This document shows, one piece after another, positions 16,171 to 26,400 of a stretch of DNA of 64,000 nt. Location of the stretch: assembly GCA_017616695.1 (NCBI GenBank), contig JAFZXN010000003.1:1-64000 (forward strand), in the 5' to 3' direction. The notes under the pieces are model-generated. The model was not told the origin of the DNA. It saw only the letters and a program-made list of their open reading frames with translations, and made no database searches. A program made the position numbers and the translations under genes. The first letter of the stretch is position 1. Each line of letters begins with the position of its first letter. This DNA is from Clostridia bacterium. Its GTDB lineage: Bacteria > Bacillota > Clostridia > Christensenellales > Borkfalkiaceae.

Positions 16171-17946
16171 ATGTTTTTTACCTATACGCCACTCGAAACA
16201 AAGCATAAAAGCATAACGGGCGCCGTTCCCGCAGGAACGGGCGTTACGTTTTTTGTCGGCACCGATCACGCCGAAGTGATCTTATCCGTCACCAAAGACG
16301 ACGGATACGAGAAAGCTTACCCGATGAAAGCGACTTCGGGTGGCTTTTTTGCGTGCGTGGAACTTGAAAGCGGGCTGTATTGGTACCGTTTTTTTGCCGA
16401 CGGTGTAAAATTCGGCGGCGATGAAAATTTAAATTCCGTCGAAGACGGAAACGACTATCAGCTGACGGTATATTCGGGCGTCGATACCCCGTTTTTTTAC
16501 GGCGGGATAATTTATCAGATATTTCCCGACAGGTTCAATAAAAGCGGAAAATTCACCGTCGGAAAAAACAAGGTCGCAAGAAACGATTGGGGCGGCGAGC
16601 CTACCTATCGCGGGGCGGACGGAGAAGTCAAAAACAACGAGTTTTTCGGCGGAAATTTCAAAGGTATAAAGGAAAAATTGCCGTATCTTAAAAGTCTCGG
16701 AGTCACCGCAATTTATCTGAACCCCATATCGAAAGCCTATTCTTCGCATCGCTACGACACGGGCGATTATCTTTCTTTCGATCCCGTTCTGGGCGACGAA
16801 AACGACCTTAAAGAATTGATATCGGAAGGTAAAAAGCTTGATATCGACTTTATTTTCGACGGAGTGTACAACCACGTCGGCGACGACAGCGCGTATTTCA
16901 ACCGCTACGGCAATTACGAGGGCGCGGGCGCGTATAATTCCGCAAAAAGCCGCTATTGCCGTTGGTTTTGCTTTACGAATTATCCCGACGAGTACGTTTG
17001 TTGGTGGGGCTTTAAAAACCTGCCCGCGATAAAAAAGGATTGCAAAGACTATTGGAAATTCGTCGTCGATAAAGTCCTCGACAAGTATTTTTCGCTCGGC
17101 TTTAAGGGCGTAAGGCTGGACGTCGTGGACGAACTCAACGAAGAATTTATTAGAAAAATAAAGCAAAAAGCCGTATCTTTCGCTTCGGATAACGCGGTAG
17201 TCGGCGAAGTGTGGGAGGACGCCACCAACAAGATAGCTTACGGCAAGCGCCGCGCTTACTTTTCGGGCGGCGAGCTCGATTCCGTAATGAATTACCCTTT
17301 GCGCGACGCGATCGTATCCTATCTTCTGCACGCGGACACGAAAGACCTTGTAAAAACTTTCAACGAACAGCTCAACAACTATCCGGCGACTTCTTTGAAT
17401 TCGCTTATGAATTTGCTGTCTTCGCACGACACGGTGAGGATAATAACCGTTCTCGGGCGCAACAAAGTCGTTCTTGATAAAGACCTTTTAAAATACGAAA
17501 CGCTCGACGAAGAACAGTATTTAAAGGGCAAAACGCTTGCAAAACTTGCGTATTCCGTCGTTTTCACCTGCTACGGCGTTCCTTCCGTTTACTACGGCGA
17601 CGAAGCGGGACTTACGGGCGATCTCGATCCGTATAACCGCCGCTGCTTTCCTTGGGGAAGGGAAGACGAGGATATGTTATCCTATATAAGATATCTGTCA
17701 AAAGTCAGAACGGATAGCAAAGCCTTGCGGTCGGGAACGTTCAAGATAGTTTACTGTGACAGACGGATAATTATTTACGAGCGAGTTTATGACGGCGAGA
17801 GCGTTATCGTGGCGGTATCTCGCGAATGTTCGGACGTTACGGTGCGTTTAAACGGAAAATACCGCGACTATTCGACGGGCAAAACGGGGGACAGATTCGT
17901 TCTTCCTTCGGACGGCGCGCTGATTTTGACAAACAAGCTTGAATAA
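16171..17946 (+). CDS. GH13 alpha-amylase family hydrolase (neopullulanase/cyclomaltodextrinase-like)
   Basis: 591 residues: an N-terminal beta domain (about 1-110), a GH13 barrel opened by GIIYQIFPDRF, and a C-terminal beta domain. Conserved regions are DFIFDGVYNHVG (region I), D317 in VRLDVVDEL (nucleophile), E346 in GEVWED (acid/base) and D420 in SSHDTVR. The layout matches intracellular maltogenic amylase/neopullulanase-type enzymes that act on maltodextrins. There is no signal peptide, so it acts in the cytoplasm, probably on limit dextrins left by phosphorylase. It closes the glycogen cluster. The exact specificity cannot be set from sequence alone. Confidence 0.88.
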   Translation: MFFTYTPLETKHKSITGAVPAGTGVTFFVGTDHAEVILSVTKDDGYEKAYPMKATSGGFFACVELESGLYWYRFFADGVKFGGDENLNSVEDGNDYQLTVYSGVDTPFFYGGIIYQIFPDRFNKSGKFTVGKNKVARNDWGGEPTYRGADGEVKNNEFFGGNFKGIKEKLPYLKSLGVTAIYLNPISKAYSSHRYDTGDYLSFDPVLGDENDLKELISEGKKLDIDFIFDGVYNHVGDDSAYFNRYGNYEGAGAYNSAKSRYCRWFCFTNYPDEYVCWWGFKNLPAIKKDCKDYWKFVVDKVLDKYFSLGFKGVRLDVVDELNEEFIRKIKQKAVSFASDNAVVGEVWEDATNKIAYGKRRAYFSGGELDSVMNYPLRDAIVSYLLHADTKDLVKTFNEQLNNYPATSLNSLMNLLSSHDTVRIITVLGRNKVVLDKDLLKYETLDEEQYLKGKTLAKLAYSVVFTCYGVPSVYYGDEAGLTGDLDPYNRRCFPWGREDEDMLSYIRYLSKVRTDSKALRSGTFKIVYCDRRIIIYERVYDGESVIVAVSRECSDVTVRLNGKYRDYSTGKTGDRFVLPSDGALILTNKLE

Positions 17947-17992
17947 AGCGTAAAAATAAAAAATACAAACAATATAAACGTACGGAGAAATT

Positions 17993-20155
17993 ATGGACGT
18001 ATTACAGAAAATCACCGATGAATTTCAACTTAAGCCGCAAAACGTAAAAAACGTCGTCGACCTTTTGGACGAAGGCAATACGATACCTTTTATTGCAAGA
18101 TATCGTAAGGAAATGACGGGGCATATCGACGATCAGGTCTTAAGAGAGCTTTCCGAGAGGCTGACTTATTTAAGAAACCTCGAAAAGCGCAAAGAGGACG
18201 TCAGATCGGCTATCGAAGAGCAAGGCAAGCTCACCGACGAGATATCCGAAGCTCTTTCCGCCGCCGAAACTCTGACCGAGGTCGAGGATATCTACAGACC
18301 GTATAAGCAAAAGAGAAAGACGCGCGCTACGGTAGCCATAGCCAAAGGGCTCGAACCCCTTGCCGACATCATTCAGGCGCAGGACGTTACCGAAGGAACT
18401 GCGGAAGAGCTTGCCATGCCTTTCGTAGACGAAGAGAAGGGCGTTTCCACAGCCGCCGAGGCGTTGGCGGGCGCTAAAGACATTATCGCCGAAAGAGTTA
18501 GCGACGACGCCGAATTGAGAAAGAAACTGCGTAAAGTATTCCTTCGTACCGGCGAGATCACTTCAAAGCTTTCCAAAAACGACGACGGTTCGTCGACTTA
18601 CGAGATGTACGCCGATTACAGCGAACCCGTTTCCGAGATAAAGAGCCACCGCATTCTCGCTTTGAACAGGGGCGAAAAGGAAGACTATCTCAAAGTCAAA
18701 GTTTCCATCGACAAGGATTTTGCGATAAGGATATGTTCCGCGCCGTACGTCAAGGCGGGCAGCGTTACGACTTATCTCGTCGAAGAGGCGGTTGCCGACG
18801 GTTACGAAAGGCTCATATATCCGTCTATCGAAAGAGAGATCCGTTCGTTCCTTACGGACGGCGCTTCCGAACAGGCCATAAAGATGTTCGAGGTCAACCT
18901 CAAACCGCTCCTGATGCAGCCGCCCGTAAAAGATAAAGTCACTATGGGTTTCGACCCCGCGTACAGAACGGGCTGTAAGATAGCCGTCGTAGACGAAACG
19001 GGCAAAGTGCTCGATAAGACGGTCGTTTTCCCGACGCCGCCGCAAAAAAAGGAAGAAGAGGCGAAAAAAGTCCTTATCGGGCTTATAAATAAGTATAACG
19101 TCGACGTTATTTCCATAGGCAACGGCACGGCGAGCAAGGAATCGGAGATATTCGTTTCCGAGCTTATCAAAGATCCGTCGCTTACCCATAAGGTCGCGTA
19201 TATAGTGGTAAGCGAAGCGGGCGCCTCCGTTTATTCGGCATCCAAGCTGGGCGCGGAAGAATTCCCCGATTACGACGTGTCCGAAAGATCTGCCGTCTCT
19301 ATAGCAAGAAGATTGCAGGATCCGCTTGCCGAGCTTATAAAGATAGATCCCAAGTCCATAGGCGTAGGTCAATATCAGCACGATATGCCCGAGGCTCGTC
19401 TCGACGAAGTTTTAAAAGGCGTTCTCGAAGACTGCGTAAATAAAGTGGGCGTAAACCTTAACACCGCGTCGCCGTCGCTTTTATCGTACGTTGCGGGGCT
19501 CAATTCCGCAATAGTCAAAAACATCGTCAAATACCGCGAAGAAAACGGAAAATTCAAGTCGAGAAAAGAGCTTTTGAAGGTTTCCAAACTCGGCGAAAAA
19601 GCTTTTGAGCAGTGCGCTGGCTTTTTGCGCATAGAGGGCGGCGAAAACGTTCTCGACAACACCGCCGTTCACCCCGAAAGCTATAAGCCGACGTTAAAAC
19701 TTCTCGAGCTTTTCGGCTACACCGAAGAGGACGTAGTAGGCGGAAAGATAAGCGATATAACCCAAAAGATCAAGGAATACGGCGAAGAAAAAGCTGCCGG
19801 CGAAGCGGGGCTCGGCGTACTTACCATGCGCGATATAATATCCGAGCTTTTAAAGCCGGGTAGAGACGTAAGAGACAGCCTGCCGCAGCCCATGCTCCGT
19901 TCGGACATTATGGACATAAAAGACCTCGTTCCGGGAATGAAGATAAAAGGCACGGTAAGAAACGTTACCGACTTCGGCGCGTTCGTCGATATCGGCGTTC
20001 ATCAGGACGGGCTCGTTCATATTTCGGAGCTGTCGGATAACTACGTCAAGCATCCGTCGGACGCCGTAAAAGTAGGTCAGGTCGTCACGGTCACGGTCAT
20101 AGGCGTCGACGCGGCGAAAAACAGGATATCCCTTTCGATGAAAAAGGACAGATAA
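17993..20155 (+). CDS. tex: Tex-like S1 RNA-binding protein
   Basis: 720 residues with the full Tex layout: N-terminal helical region with IPFIARYRKE, YqgF/RNase-H-like domain (about 320-450, GFDPAYRTGCKIAVVD), helix-hairpin-helix repeats (about 485-555, LNTASPSLLSYVAGLN) and a C-terminal S1 domain (about 645-718, GTVRNVTDFGAFVDIG). Tex proteins bind nucleic acid and are linked to transcription and stress tolerance; the molecular role is not settled. ACGGAG lies 8 bases before the ATG. Monocistronic in appearance: the next gene has its own promoter. Confidence 0.93.
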   Translation: MDVLQKITDEFQLKPQNVKNVVDLLDEGNTIPFIARYRKEMTGHIDDQVLRELSERLTYLRNLEKRKEDVRSAIEEQGKLTDEISEALSAAETLTEVEDIYRPYKQKRKTRATVAIAKGLEPLADIIQAQDVTEGTAEELAMPFVDEEKGVSTAAEALAGAKDIIAERVSDDAELRKKLRKVFLRTGEITSKLSKNDDGSSTYEMYADYSEPVSEIKSHRILALNRGEKEDYLKVKVSIDKDFAIRICSAPYVKAGSVTTYLVEEAVADGYERLIYPSIEREIRSFLTDGASEQAIKMFEVNLKPLLMQPPVKDKVTMGFDPAYRTGCKIAVVDETGKVLDKTVVFPTPPQKKEEEAKKVLIGLINKYNVDVISIGNGTASKESEIFVSELIKDPSLTHKVAYIVVSEAGASVYSASKLGAEEFPDYDVSERSAVSIARRLQDPLAELIKIDPKSIGVGQYQHDMPEARLDEVLKGVLEDCVNKVGVNLNTASPSLLSYVAGLNSAIVKNIVKYREENGKFKSRKELLKVSKLGEKAFEQCAGFLRIEGGENVLDNTAVHPESYKPTLKLLELFGYTEEDVVGGKISDITQKIKEYGEEKAAGEAGLGVLTMRDIISELLKPGRDVRDSLPQPMLRSDIMDIKDLVPGMKIKGTVRNVTDFGAFVDIGVHQDGLVHISELSDNYVKHPSDAVKVGQVVTVTVIGVDAAKNRISLSMKKDR

Positions 20156-20245
20156 TACCGTTTTTTATCGTCGTTTGCGGCTTATCCCGCCGCGGCGGAA
20201 AGCAACTTGCGTTTAATACATTTTGTGTGTATAATGCTAAAACGA

Positions 20246-20274
20246 TTGACAAACGCCGCAAGATATAGTATAAT
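20246..20274 (+). promoter_or_regulatory. Promoter of acpP
   Basis: TTGACA (20246-20251), 17-base spacer, TATAAT (20269-20274): full consensus, suiting an abundant protein. Confidence 0.88.
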
Positions 20275-20323
20275 GACGACGATTTTAAAATAATAACGAC
20301 TTGTTTTAAAGGAGTAATTGATT

Positions 20324-20551
20324 ATGTTTGAAACTATAAGAAAGGCTCTTGCCACTCAACTCGGTATCGACGAAAGCAAGATCACGGCGGAAAGCAAAAT
20401 AGTCGAAGATCTCGGCGCAGACTCGCTCGACGTAGTCGAACTTTTGATGAACCTTGAAGAAGAATACAATATCTCCGTTTCGGAAGACGAAGCCGCAAAG
20501 ATCTCCACGGTAGGCGATTTCGTCGCTCTCGTCGAATCGAAAACCAAATAA
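20324..20551 (+). CDS. acpP: Acyl carrier protein
   Basis: 75 residues, acidic, helical. The phosphopantetheine attachment serine lies in GADSLDVVELLM, the classic DSL motif. It carries growing acyl chains in fatty acid synthesis. The ATG at 20324 is preferred over an in-frame TTG at 20318 because AAGGAG (20309-20314) is 9 bases upstream of the ATG and too close to the TTG. No other fatty acid genes adjoin it. A full-consensus promoter and a strong terminator frame it as a single-gene transcript. Confidence 0.94.
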   Translation: MFETIRKALATQLGIDESKITAESKIVEDLGADSLDVVELLMNLEEEYNISVSEDEAAKISTVGDFVALVESKTK

Positions 20552-20572
20552 TAGTTGGATTTATCGACTTCA

Positions 20573-20608
20573 AGCCCCGTTTTTTTGATAAAAGCGGGGC
20601 TGATTTTT
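20573..20608 (+). terminator. Intrinsic terminator after acpP
   Basis: AGCCCCG (20573-20579) pairs with CGGGGCT (20595-20601), followed by GATTTTTT. A terminator with the same AGCCCCG arm follows the first FtsK gene. Confidence 0.8.
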
Positions 20609-20726
20609 TAGCGTAAAACGATCTGAATATACGGATTTTTACTGTAAATGCGGCGGCTTTTTCAGCCGACGAAAAAATTATGGTAAAAAATATATAAAAA
20701 AACTTTAATTTTTCCGAATTATATGA

Positions 20727-20732
20727 TATAAT
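20727..20732 (+). promoter_or_regulatory. Possible -10 box of the first FtsK gene
   Basis: TATAAT at 20727-20732 lies in an AT-rich stretch about 56 bases before the start codon. No good -35 is visible at the right distance. Confidence 0.35.
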
Positions 20733-20787
20733 AATTACGTATTGCCGCTCATACGGCGATATCACCGATCGCGGGAGACAGACCGAT

Positions 20788-23094
20788 ATGAAAAAACGTA
20801 CCGACGAAAAAAAGAACGTAACTGACAACACAAAAGACAGCCTATTGAAAAATAGCGACGATAAGCCGTCGAACGAACAGGTGGCGGCAGAGGAAAAAAC
20901 CGCGGTAAACGCAGGGAAAAAGACCTACGACGCGTCCGGAATGCGCGTTGCGCTCGGATTGATCCTGTTTATAGTTTCGGCGCTTGCAGTCGTATGCGTT
21001 ATCACGGGCGGAACGCTCTTTTCCGCGCCCGGTCAATTTATCAAAGACAAGTTGCTCGGCGTATTCGGAGCGTACGCGTACGTGTTTTTGGTGTACGTTC
21101 TAACGCTCGGCGCGGCGCTTATAGCGGGCAAAAGATTTTTCAAAAAGCATAAAGCCGCGTTCGTATTTTTCGGTTTGTTCGTCATATTTGCGTTCTTCAC
21201 GGTGCATCTTGCGATGTCGTTTAAAAACGCGCCAACGCTCAATGAAGAGTTTTCGAGAGTTATGGACTACGAAGCGGCAGGACTTACTGCCGGCGGGGCG
21301 TTAGCGTCCGCGGCGGTCTATCCGCTCGTAAATTATCTCTCCGAAACGGGCGCGTATATAATATTGGTAATATTATCGCTCCTGTTTTTCGGCCTTTTGT
21401 TGGCTAAACCCATTCGCGTTGCGGCCGCAAAGAGCAAGGCGGCTAAGCTTAAAAAAGCCGAAGCTAAAGCAAATGCTCCCAAAAAGGAGCCCGCTCCCGC
21501 CGCCAAAAAGGAAAAAGCGCCTTCCGGCACGAGAACCAAAGCCAAAAAGTCCGAACCCGAACCCATTAAAGAACAAGTTCCTTGCGACGATACGCCGGAC
21601 GATTCAGAATACGTGGAGGAAGAAGAGGACTTGGAAGAGGAGTTCGACGAAGAAGAATTCGAGGAAGAAGATGAAAATATAGAAGAGGAAGAAGTCGAAG
21701 AGGACGAGGAAGAAGAGGAAGTGACCGAAGAGACCGCCGAAGAGGAGACTGTCGAAGAAGAGGCGGAGGAAGAGGAAGAGTCGGACGAATTCTTTGAAAA
21801 CGACGATTTTTCCAACGGTTACACCTTTATTTCGGGTATGCCGCTCGAATATAATTACAACGCTCCGTCGGAAGATCTTCTCGTGGACTATACGCCCGAC
21901 GAAGACGCTCTTGCCGAAGAGCTGAAACGTCAGGAATTCTGCAAAGAAAAGATAAAGAGCGTATTTGCCAAAAAGCATATAGAAGTCGAAGTTGTGAACG
22001 TGGTCTCCGGTTCTTCCGTCACCCGTTACGACGTTGCCGTTCCCGACGACGTTTCTTTAAAAGAGATACGTCCTTTGCAAAGCGACCTCGAATTCCGTCT
22101 GCAGGCTACGGGCGCGTTCAGAATGTACTGCATACCCGACAGCGAGCTTATAGGTATAGAAGTAGCCAGCCGCGCAAGGCGTACCGTCGGAATGCTCAAC
22201 GTTTTCAACAACACTACGTTCAATAAGCTTTCGTTCGTCAACGGCGTGAAGTTCATGCTCGGCGAAGACATACTCGGCGATCCCATTTATCTCGATCTTA
22301 CGAAGATGCCGCACCTGCTTATTTCGGGGGCGACGGGCACGGGTAAGAGCGTATGCCTTAACACTATGCTCGTAAGCTTATTATATAACTACAGCCCCGA
22401 AGATCTGCGACTCGTTCTCGTCGATCCCAAACGCGTTGAGTTCAAGCCGTTTGAACATATCCCGCACCTCGTGTTCGACGAGATACTCGGTTTCGACGAA
22501 GACGGCAACACCTCGAAAGCCGCAACGGTGCTCGATTGGGCGGTGCAGGAAATGGAGCGCCGCTACGCGTTCCTCGCGTCGAGAGGCTTTAAAAACGTAA
22601 TGAGTTACAACAAGTCGATAGATACGACCCGCGAACGCAAAATACCGTATCTCGTAATAATAATCGACGAGTTTGCCGACTTTATCATCTCTTCACCCGA
22701 TTTCAAAAAGAGCATAGAGCTGTCTATCGGCAGGCTCGCGCAGAAAGCCCGTGCGGCGGGCGTATCGCTCATTCTCGCCACGCAACGTCCTTCCGTAGAC
22801 GTTATTTCGGGCGTTATCAAGACGAACATACCGTCGCGTATATGCTTCAGAACGGCCACGCCGATAGATTCGCGCGTCGTCATAGACGATAACGGAGCCG
22901 ATAAACTTTTGTCTAAAGGCGATTGCTTGTTCAAGACTACGGAAAACTCCATGCTTACCCGTGCGCAGGGCGCATATATTTCGGAAAGCGAGATCGACGC
23001 CGTTACCGATTATATCAAAGCCAACAACGAGTGTTATTACAACAACACCATAGTCGAAAAGATCAAGATCCGCGCGGCGAAAAGCAAAAAATAA
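20788..23094 (+). CDS. FtsK/SpoIIIE-family DNA translocase without gamma domain
   Basis: 768 residues. Four hydrophobic segments (about 51-75, 88-112, 118-140, 165-205) anchor it in the membrane. A linker follows with a Lys/Ala-rich part (about 212-255) and a strongly acidic part (about 273-341, almost all Glu/Asp). Then comes the motor: Walker A GATGTGKS (about 514) and Walker B LVIIIDEF (about 622), plus the TQRPSVDVISG motif. These are hexameric ATP-driven pumps that move double-stranded DNA through septa. The protein stops right after the motor (KIRAAKSKK); the winged-helix gamma domain that reads KOPS/SRS polarity sequences is absent, unlike its tandem paralogue. GGGAGA precedes the ATG. 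It may form mixed hexamers with the second copy or act without sequence-directed loading; both are inference. Confidence 0.92.
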   Translation: MKKRTDEKKNVTDNTKDSLLKNSDDKPSNEQVAAEEKTAVNAGKKTYDASGMRVALGLILFIVSALAVVCVITGGTLFSAPGQFIKDKLLGVFGAYAYVFLVYVLTLGAALIAGKRFFKKHKAAFVFFGLFVIFAFFTVHLAMSFKNAPTLNEEFSRVMDYEAAGLTAGGALASAAVYPLVNYLSETGAYIILVILSLLFFGLLLAKPIRVAAAKSKAAKLKKAEAKANAPKKEPAPAAKKEKAPSGTRTKAKKSEPEPIKEQVPCDDTPDDSEYVEEEEDLEEEFDEEEFEEEDENIEEEEVEEDEEEEEVTEETAEEETVEEEAEEEEESDEFFENDDFSNGYTFISGMPLEYNYNAPSEDLLVDYTPDEDALAEELKRQEFCKEKIKSVFAKKHIEVEVVNVVSGSSVTRYDVAVPDDVSLKEIRPLQSDLEFRLQATGAFRMYCIPDSELIGIEVASRARRTVGMLNVFNNTTFNKLSFVNGVKFMLGEDILGDPIYLDLTKMPHLLISGATGTGKSVCLNTMLVSLLYNYSPEDLRLVLVDPKRVEFKPFEHIPHLVFDEILGFDEDGNTSKAATVLDWAVQEMERRYAFLASRGFKNVMSYNKSIDTTRERKIPYLVIIIDEFADFIISSPDFKKSIELSIGRLAQKARAAGVSLILATQRPSVDVISGVIKTNIPSRICFRTATPIDSRVVIDDNGADKLLSKGDCLFKTTENSMLTRAQGAYISESEIDAVTDYIKANNECYYNNTIVEKIKIRAAKSKK

Positions 23095-23137
23095 TACGAG
23101 CGTTTACGCGGTCAAAATATTGAGATAATCGACCTAT

Positions 23138-23174
23138 AGCCCCGCTTTTTACTTAAAGCGGGGCTGCTTTTATG
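23138..23174 (+). terminator. Intrinsic terminator after the first FtsK gene
   Basis: A perfect 11-bp stem, AGCCCCGCTTT (23138-23148) with AAAGCGGGGCT (23155-23165), 6-base loop, then GCTTTTATG. Confidence 0.8.
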
Positions 23175-23260
23175 CTTCTGACGCCCTATTAAAAATCGGA
23201 AAAAATCCGTCGGCGATAAAAGTCGGTCGTGCTTTTTAAAAGCAAAGGTGACGCGCGCGC

Positions 23261-23280
23261 TTTTTCGGTTAACCGAAAAA
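23261..23280. promoter_or_regulatory. 20-bp perfect palindrome upstream of the second FtsK gene
   Basis: TTTTTCGGTTAACCGAAAAA is fully self-complementary without a loop. It lies about 36 bases upstream of the predicted -35 region of the downstream promoter. A dimeric regulator operator is possible; as RNA it would be a hairpin with a strained loop. Confidence 0.45.
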
Positions 23281-23315
23281 ATTTGAAAAACGCCCGAAAA
23301 AGTCCGTCAAAAGAC

Positions 23316-23344
23316 TTTAAAAAATTTCGTTTATGTGTTATAAT
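23316..23344 (+). promoter_or_regulatory. Promoter of the second FtsK gene
   Basis: TTTAAA (23316-23321), 17-base spacer, TATAAT (23339-23344). The -10 is perfect and the -35 weak. The leader to the start codon is about 90 bases. Confidence 0.55.
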
Positions 23345-23446
23345 AAGTTTAATTGTTAAGTAAATATCGCCGAAACGAATGCAAAGCGATAAAAACGGTT
23401 TTTAGTTTTTTTTTGCAAACGTCGGCGGTTTCGGAGCGTGATAAAA

Positions 23447-26400
23447 TTGTCAAAGGGAGTAAACAGTAAAAATTCGGATAAAGCGCCGGGGTTTTTAAAA
23501 GAAGTCGTAGGGCTTGCGACGGTGCTTTTTTCCGCGTTGGCTTTTTTGTGTCTTTTAACGGGCGACGGGCTGTTTTATACTCTCGGCTCGGCCGTCGGGA
23601 ATTTCCTGTACGGCGTTTTCGGCGCGTACGCCTACTTTTTCGTTATCTACGCGGCTTTGTTCGGGCTGACGCTCGTGCTCGACAAATGGTTTTTCGCCAA
23701 ATACAACAGATTGTTTTTCACCGTCAGCGGGCTTATAATCTGTATATTCGTTATAATCCACCTCGCGGCGTCCTTTAGGGGCGGGCTTATCCTTTCCGAC
23801 GAACTGTATCACGCTTTTAACGTTGCCGAAAACGGCGTGAGCGCGGGGGGAGCTGCGGCGTCGCTTATAATATTCCCCGTAACTTCGCTCGTGTCCAAAG
23901 CGGGCGCTTACGTTTTTTACGTCCTTTTGGCGCTTTTTTTAGCGGCGTTTTTGTTTCGCGATAAGATATCGGAGTTTATAAGCGGGCGCGACCGCATCGT
24001 TAAGCCTAAAGCTCCCAAACGCGAAAAGAAAAAACCGTACCCCGCCGCACCCGAACGCGACGTCAACAACGAAGTTCCCGATAACGGCGAAACCGCCGAG
24101 CCGCCGGTGACCAATTTCTTTTTCAACGAAAAATCGGGTTTTGCGTTCAGGACCAAGCGCGAAATGGCGGAAGGAAGAAGACAGCCGCTTAAGCCTTGGG
24201 GCGGCAGATTCGAATTCAAAAATATCGCCGACGTAGCCCGCCGCGAGGCCTATATGGCTTCAAGGGCGAACGCCGAAGACAGAGATAATTCCAACGCCTT
24301 TTCTCCGGACCGTTCGGCAAAAGTCGACGTCAACAGAATGAACGGCTCGCCCGTCAGAATGACAGGCGTTTCCGATACTATTGAAAAACAGCGGTCGTCT
24401 TCCCGTTACGAGCGGGATTCCGTGGAAAAGGACGTATATACTATCCCCGTAGAAGGCCGCACCGCCGATACGCGTATGCGTTCGGACGGTTACCGCGACT
24501 TGAATGAAGACTATAAAGGCGCCGCAAGAATGCGCGGTTTCGACGGTTCGGCGGAAACACGTTCCGCGGATATGAACGGCGCGGACAGAACGGGTATGGG
24601 GGATCTGCCTTATTCCGACCGCTACGCCGCCGACGGAAGGCGTTTTGTGAGCGGCGACGTTCCTTCCGATAAAAATGCAAATTATCCCGAAGTCGGTTTC
24701 GACCGCGGCACCGTAGACCGCGGCAGTATCGAACGCGGCACCGTAGACCGCGGCAGTATCGATCGCGGAAATATAGACCGCGGCGGTATGGATAAGGAGC
24801 CGATGCGCGGGTTTGAACGCACGCCGAACGTCGATTACGTCGAAAGAAAGACGGAGATAAGCAATATCCCGACCGACAGAGGCGAACGCGCCAACGATAA
24901 AGCCGAAGAAGACTTACGAAACGCATACGTTCCGCAATCGTCCTTCGTTAAGGAAAGCAACGTCAAGTCCGCGTTATCGGAAAGCGACGTATCCGCTCCT
25001 TCGGACGGAGCGAGAGCCTTTTCTCCCGACAGGTCTTATCGCGAAGCGCCTATGCCCGAAGCGCGCACTGCCGAAGAAGCTCCCGCAGGCGCGTATAAGC
25101 CTACGCAAAGCGCGAGTTTTGCGGGCGACGGCGCGCTCAATCGCACTTCGTCGCGCATAGACGACGACGTGTTCGATTACGACGAAGACGACGATTCTTC
25201 CGGATATTCGTTTATTCCGAGAATGCCCGTCAACTACAAATACACCCCGCCCAAAAAGAATTTGCTTGACGATTACACCCCCAACGCCGACGCGCTCTGG
25301 GCGGAACGCGAACGTCAGGATTTCTGCAAAAAGAAGATAGTAAGCGTGTTTGCCAATCACGGCATAGAGGTAAAGGTCGTCAACGTCATTTCGGGTTCTT
25401 CGGTTACGCGTTACGACATATCCGTTCCCGAAGATATCTCTTTGAAAGAGATAAACTCTTTGCAGAGCGACCTTGAATTCCGTCTGCAGGCTACGGGCGC
25501 TTTCAGAATGTACTGCATACCCGGTTCAGAACTCATAGGTATCGAAGTCGCGAGCAACGCGCGCCGCACGGTCGGTATGCTCAACGTATTCAAAAAGCCC
25601 GCGTCCGACAAGATACCTTTTAACGAAGGCATTTATTTCATGCTCGGCGAAGACGTTCTCGGCACGCCGATATACCTCGACCTTATGAAGATGCCGCACC
25701 TACTTATATGCGGCGCTACGGGTACGGGTAAAAGCGTATGTCTCAACACGCTCCTGATAAGCCTTATGTACAATTATAGCCCCGCCGATCTTCGTCTCGT
25801 GCTCGTCGATCCCAAGCGAGTCGAGTTCAAGGCTTTCGAACACTGCCCGCACCTCGTTTTCGACGAGATACTCGGTCTTGACGAAGACGGAAAGGCGAAT
25901 AAAGCCGCCGCCGTTTTGGACTGGGCGGTGCAGGAAACGGAAAGGCGTTACAAATTCCTTGCCGAAAAAGGTTACAAAAACGTCATCAAGTATAACAAAT
26001 CGATCGATCCGACGGTGGACAGCAAGATACCGTATCTTATTATCCTTATCGACGAATTTGCCGATTTCGTTATGTCTTCGCCCGAATTCAGAAAGGGCAT
26101 AGAAGTATCCATCGGCAGGCTCGCTCAAAAAGCCCGTGCGGCGGGCGTTTCGATAATCCTTGCCACGCAGCGTCCTTCGGTAGACGTTATTTCCGGTAAC
26201 ATAAAGACCAATATCCCTTCGAGGATATGTTTCAAGACGGCTACGCCGACCGATTCGAGAGTCGTTATCGACGATAACAGCGCCGACAAGCTGTTATCTA
26301 AAGGCGACTGTTTGTTCAAAACGACCGAAAACTCCGCTTTGACGCGTGCGCAAGGCGCGTTTCTGTCGGACGAAGAGCTTGACAAAGTCCTTAACGATAT

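Noticed and set aside
23438..23440. GTG at 23438 as start of the second FtsK
   Set aside because: Only one base separates it from the GGAG site; the TTG at 23447 is better spaced. The choice remains tentative.
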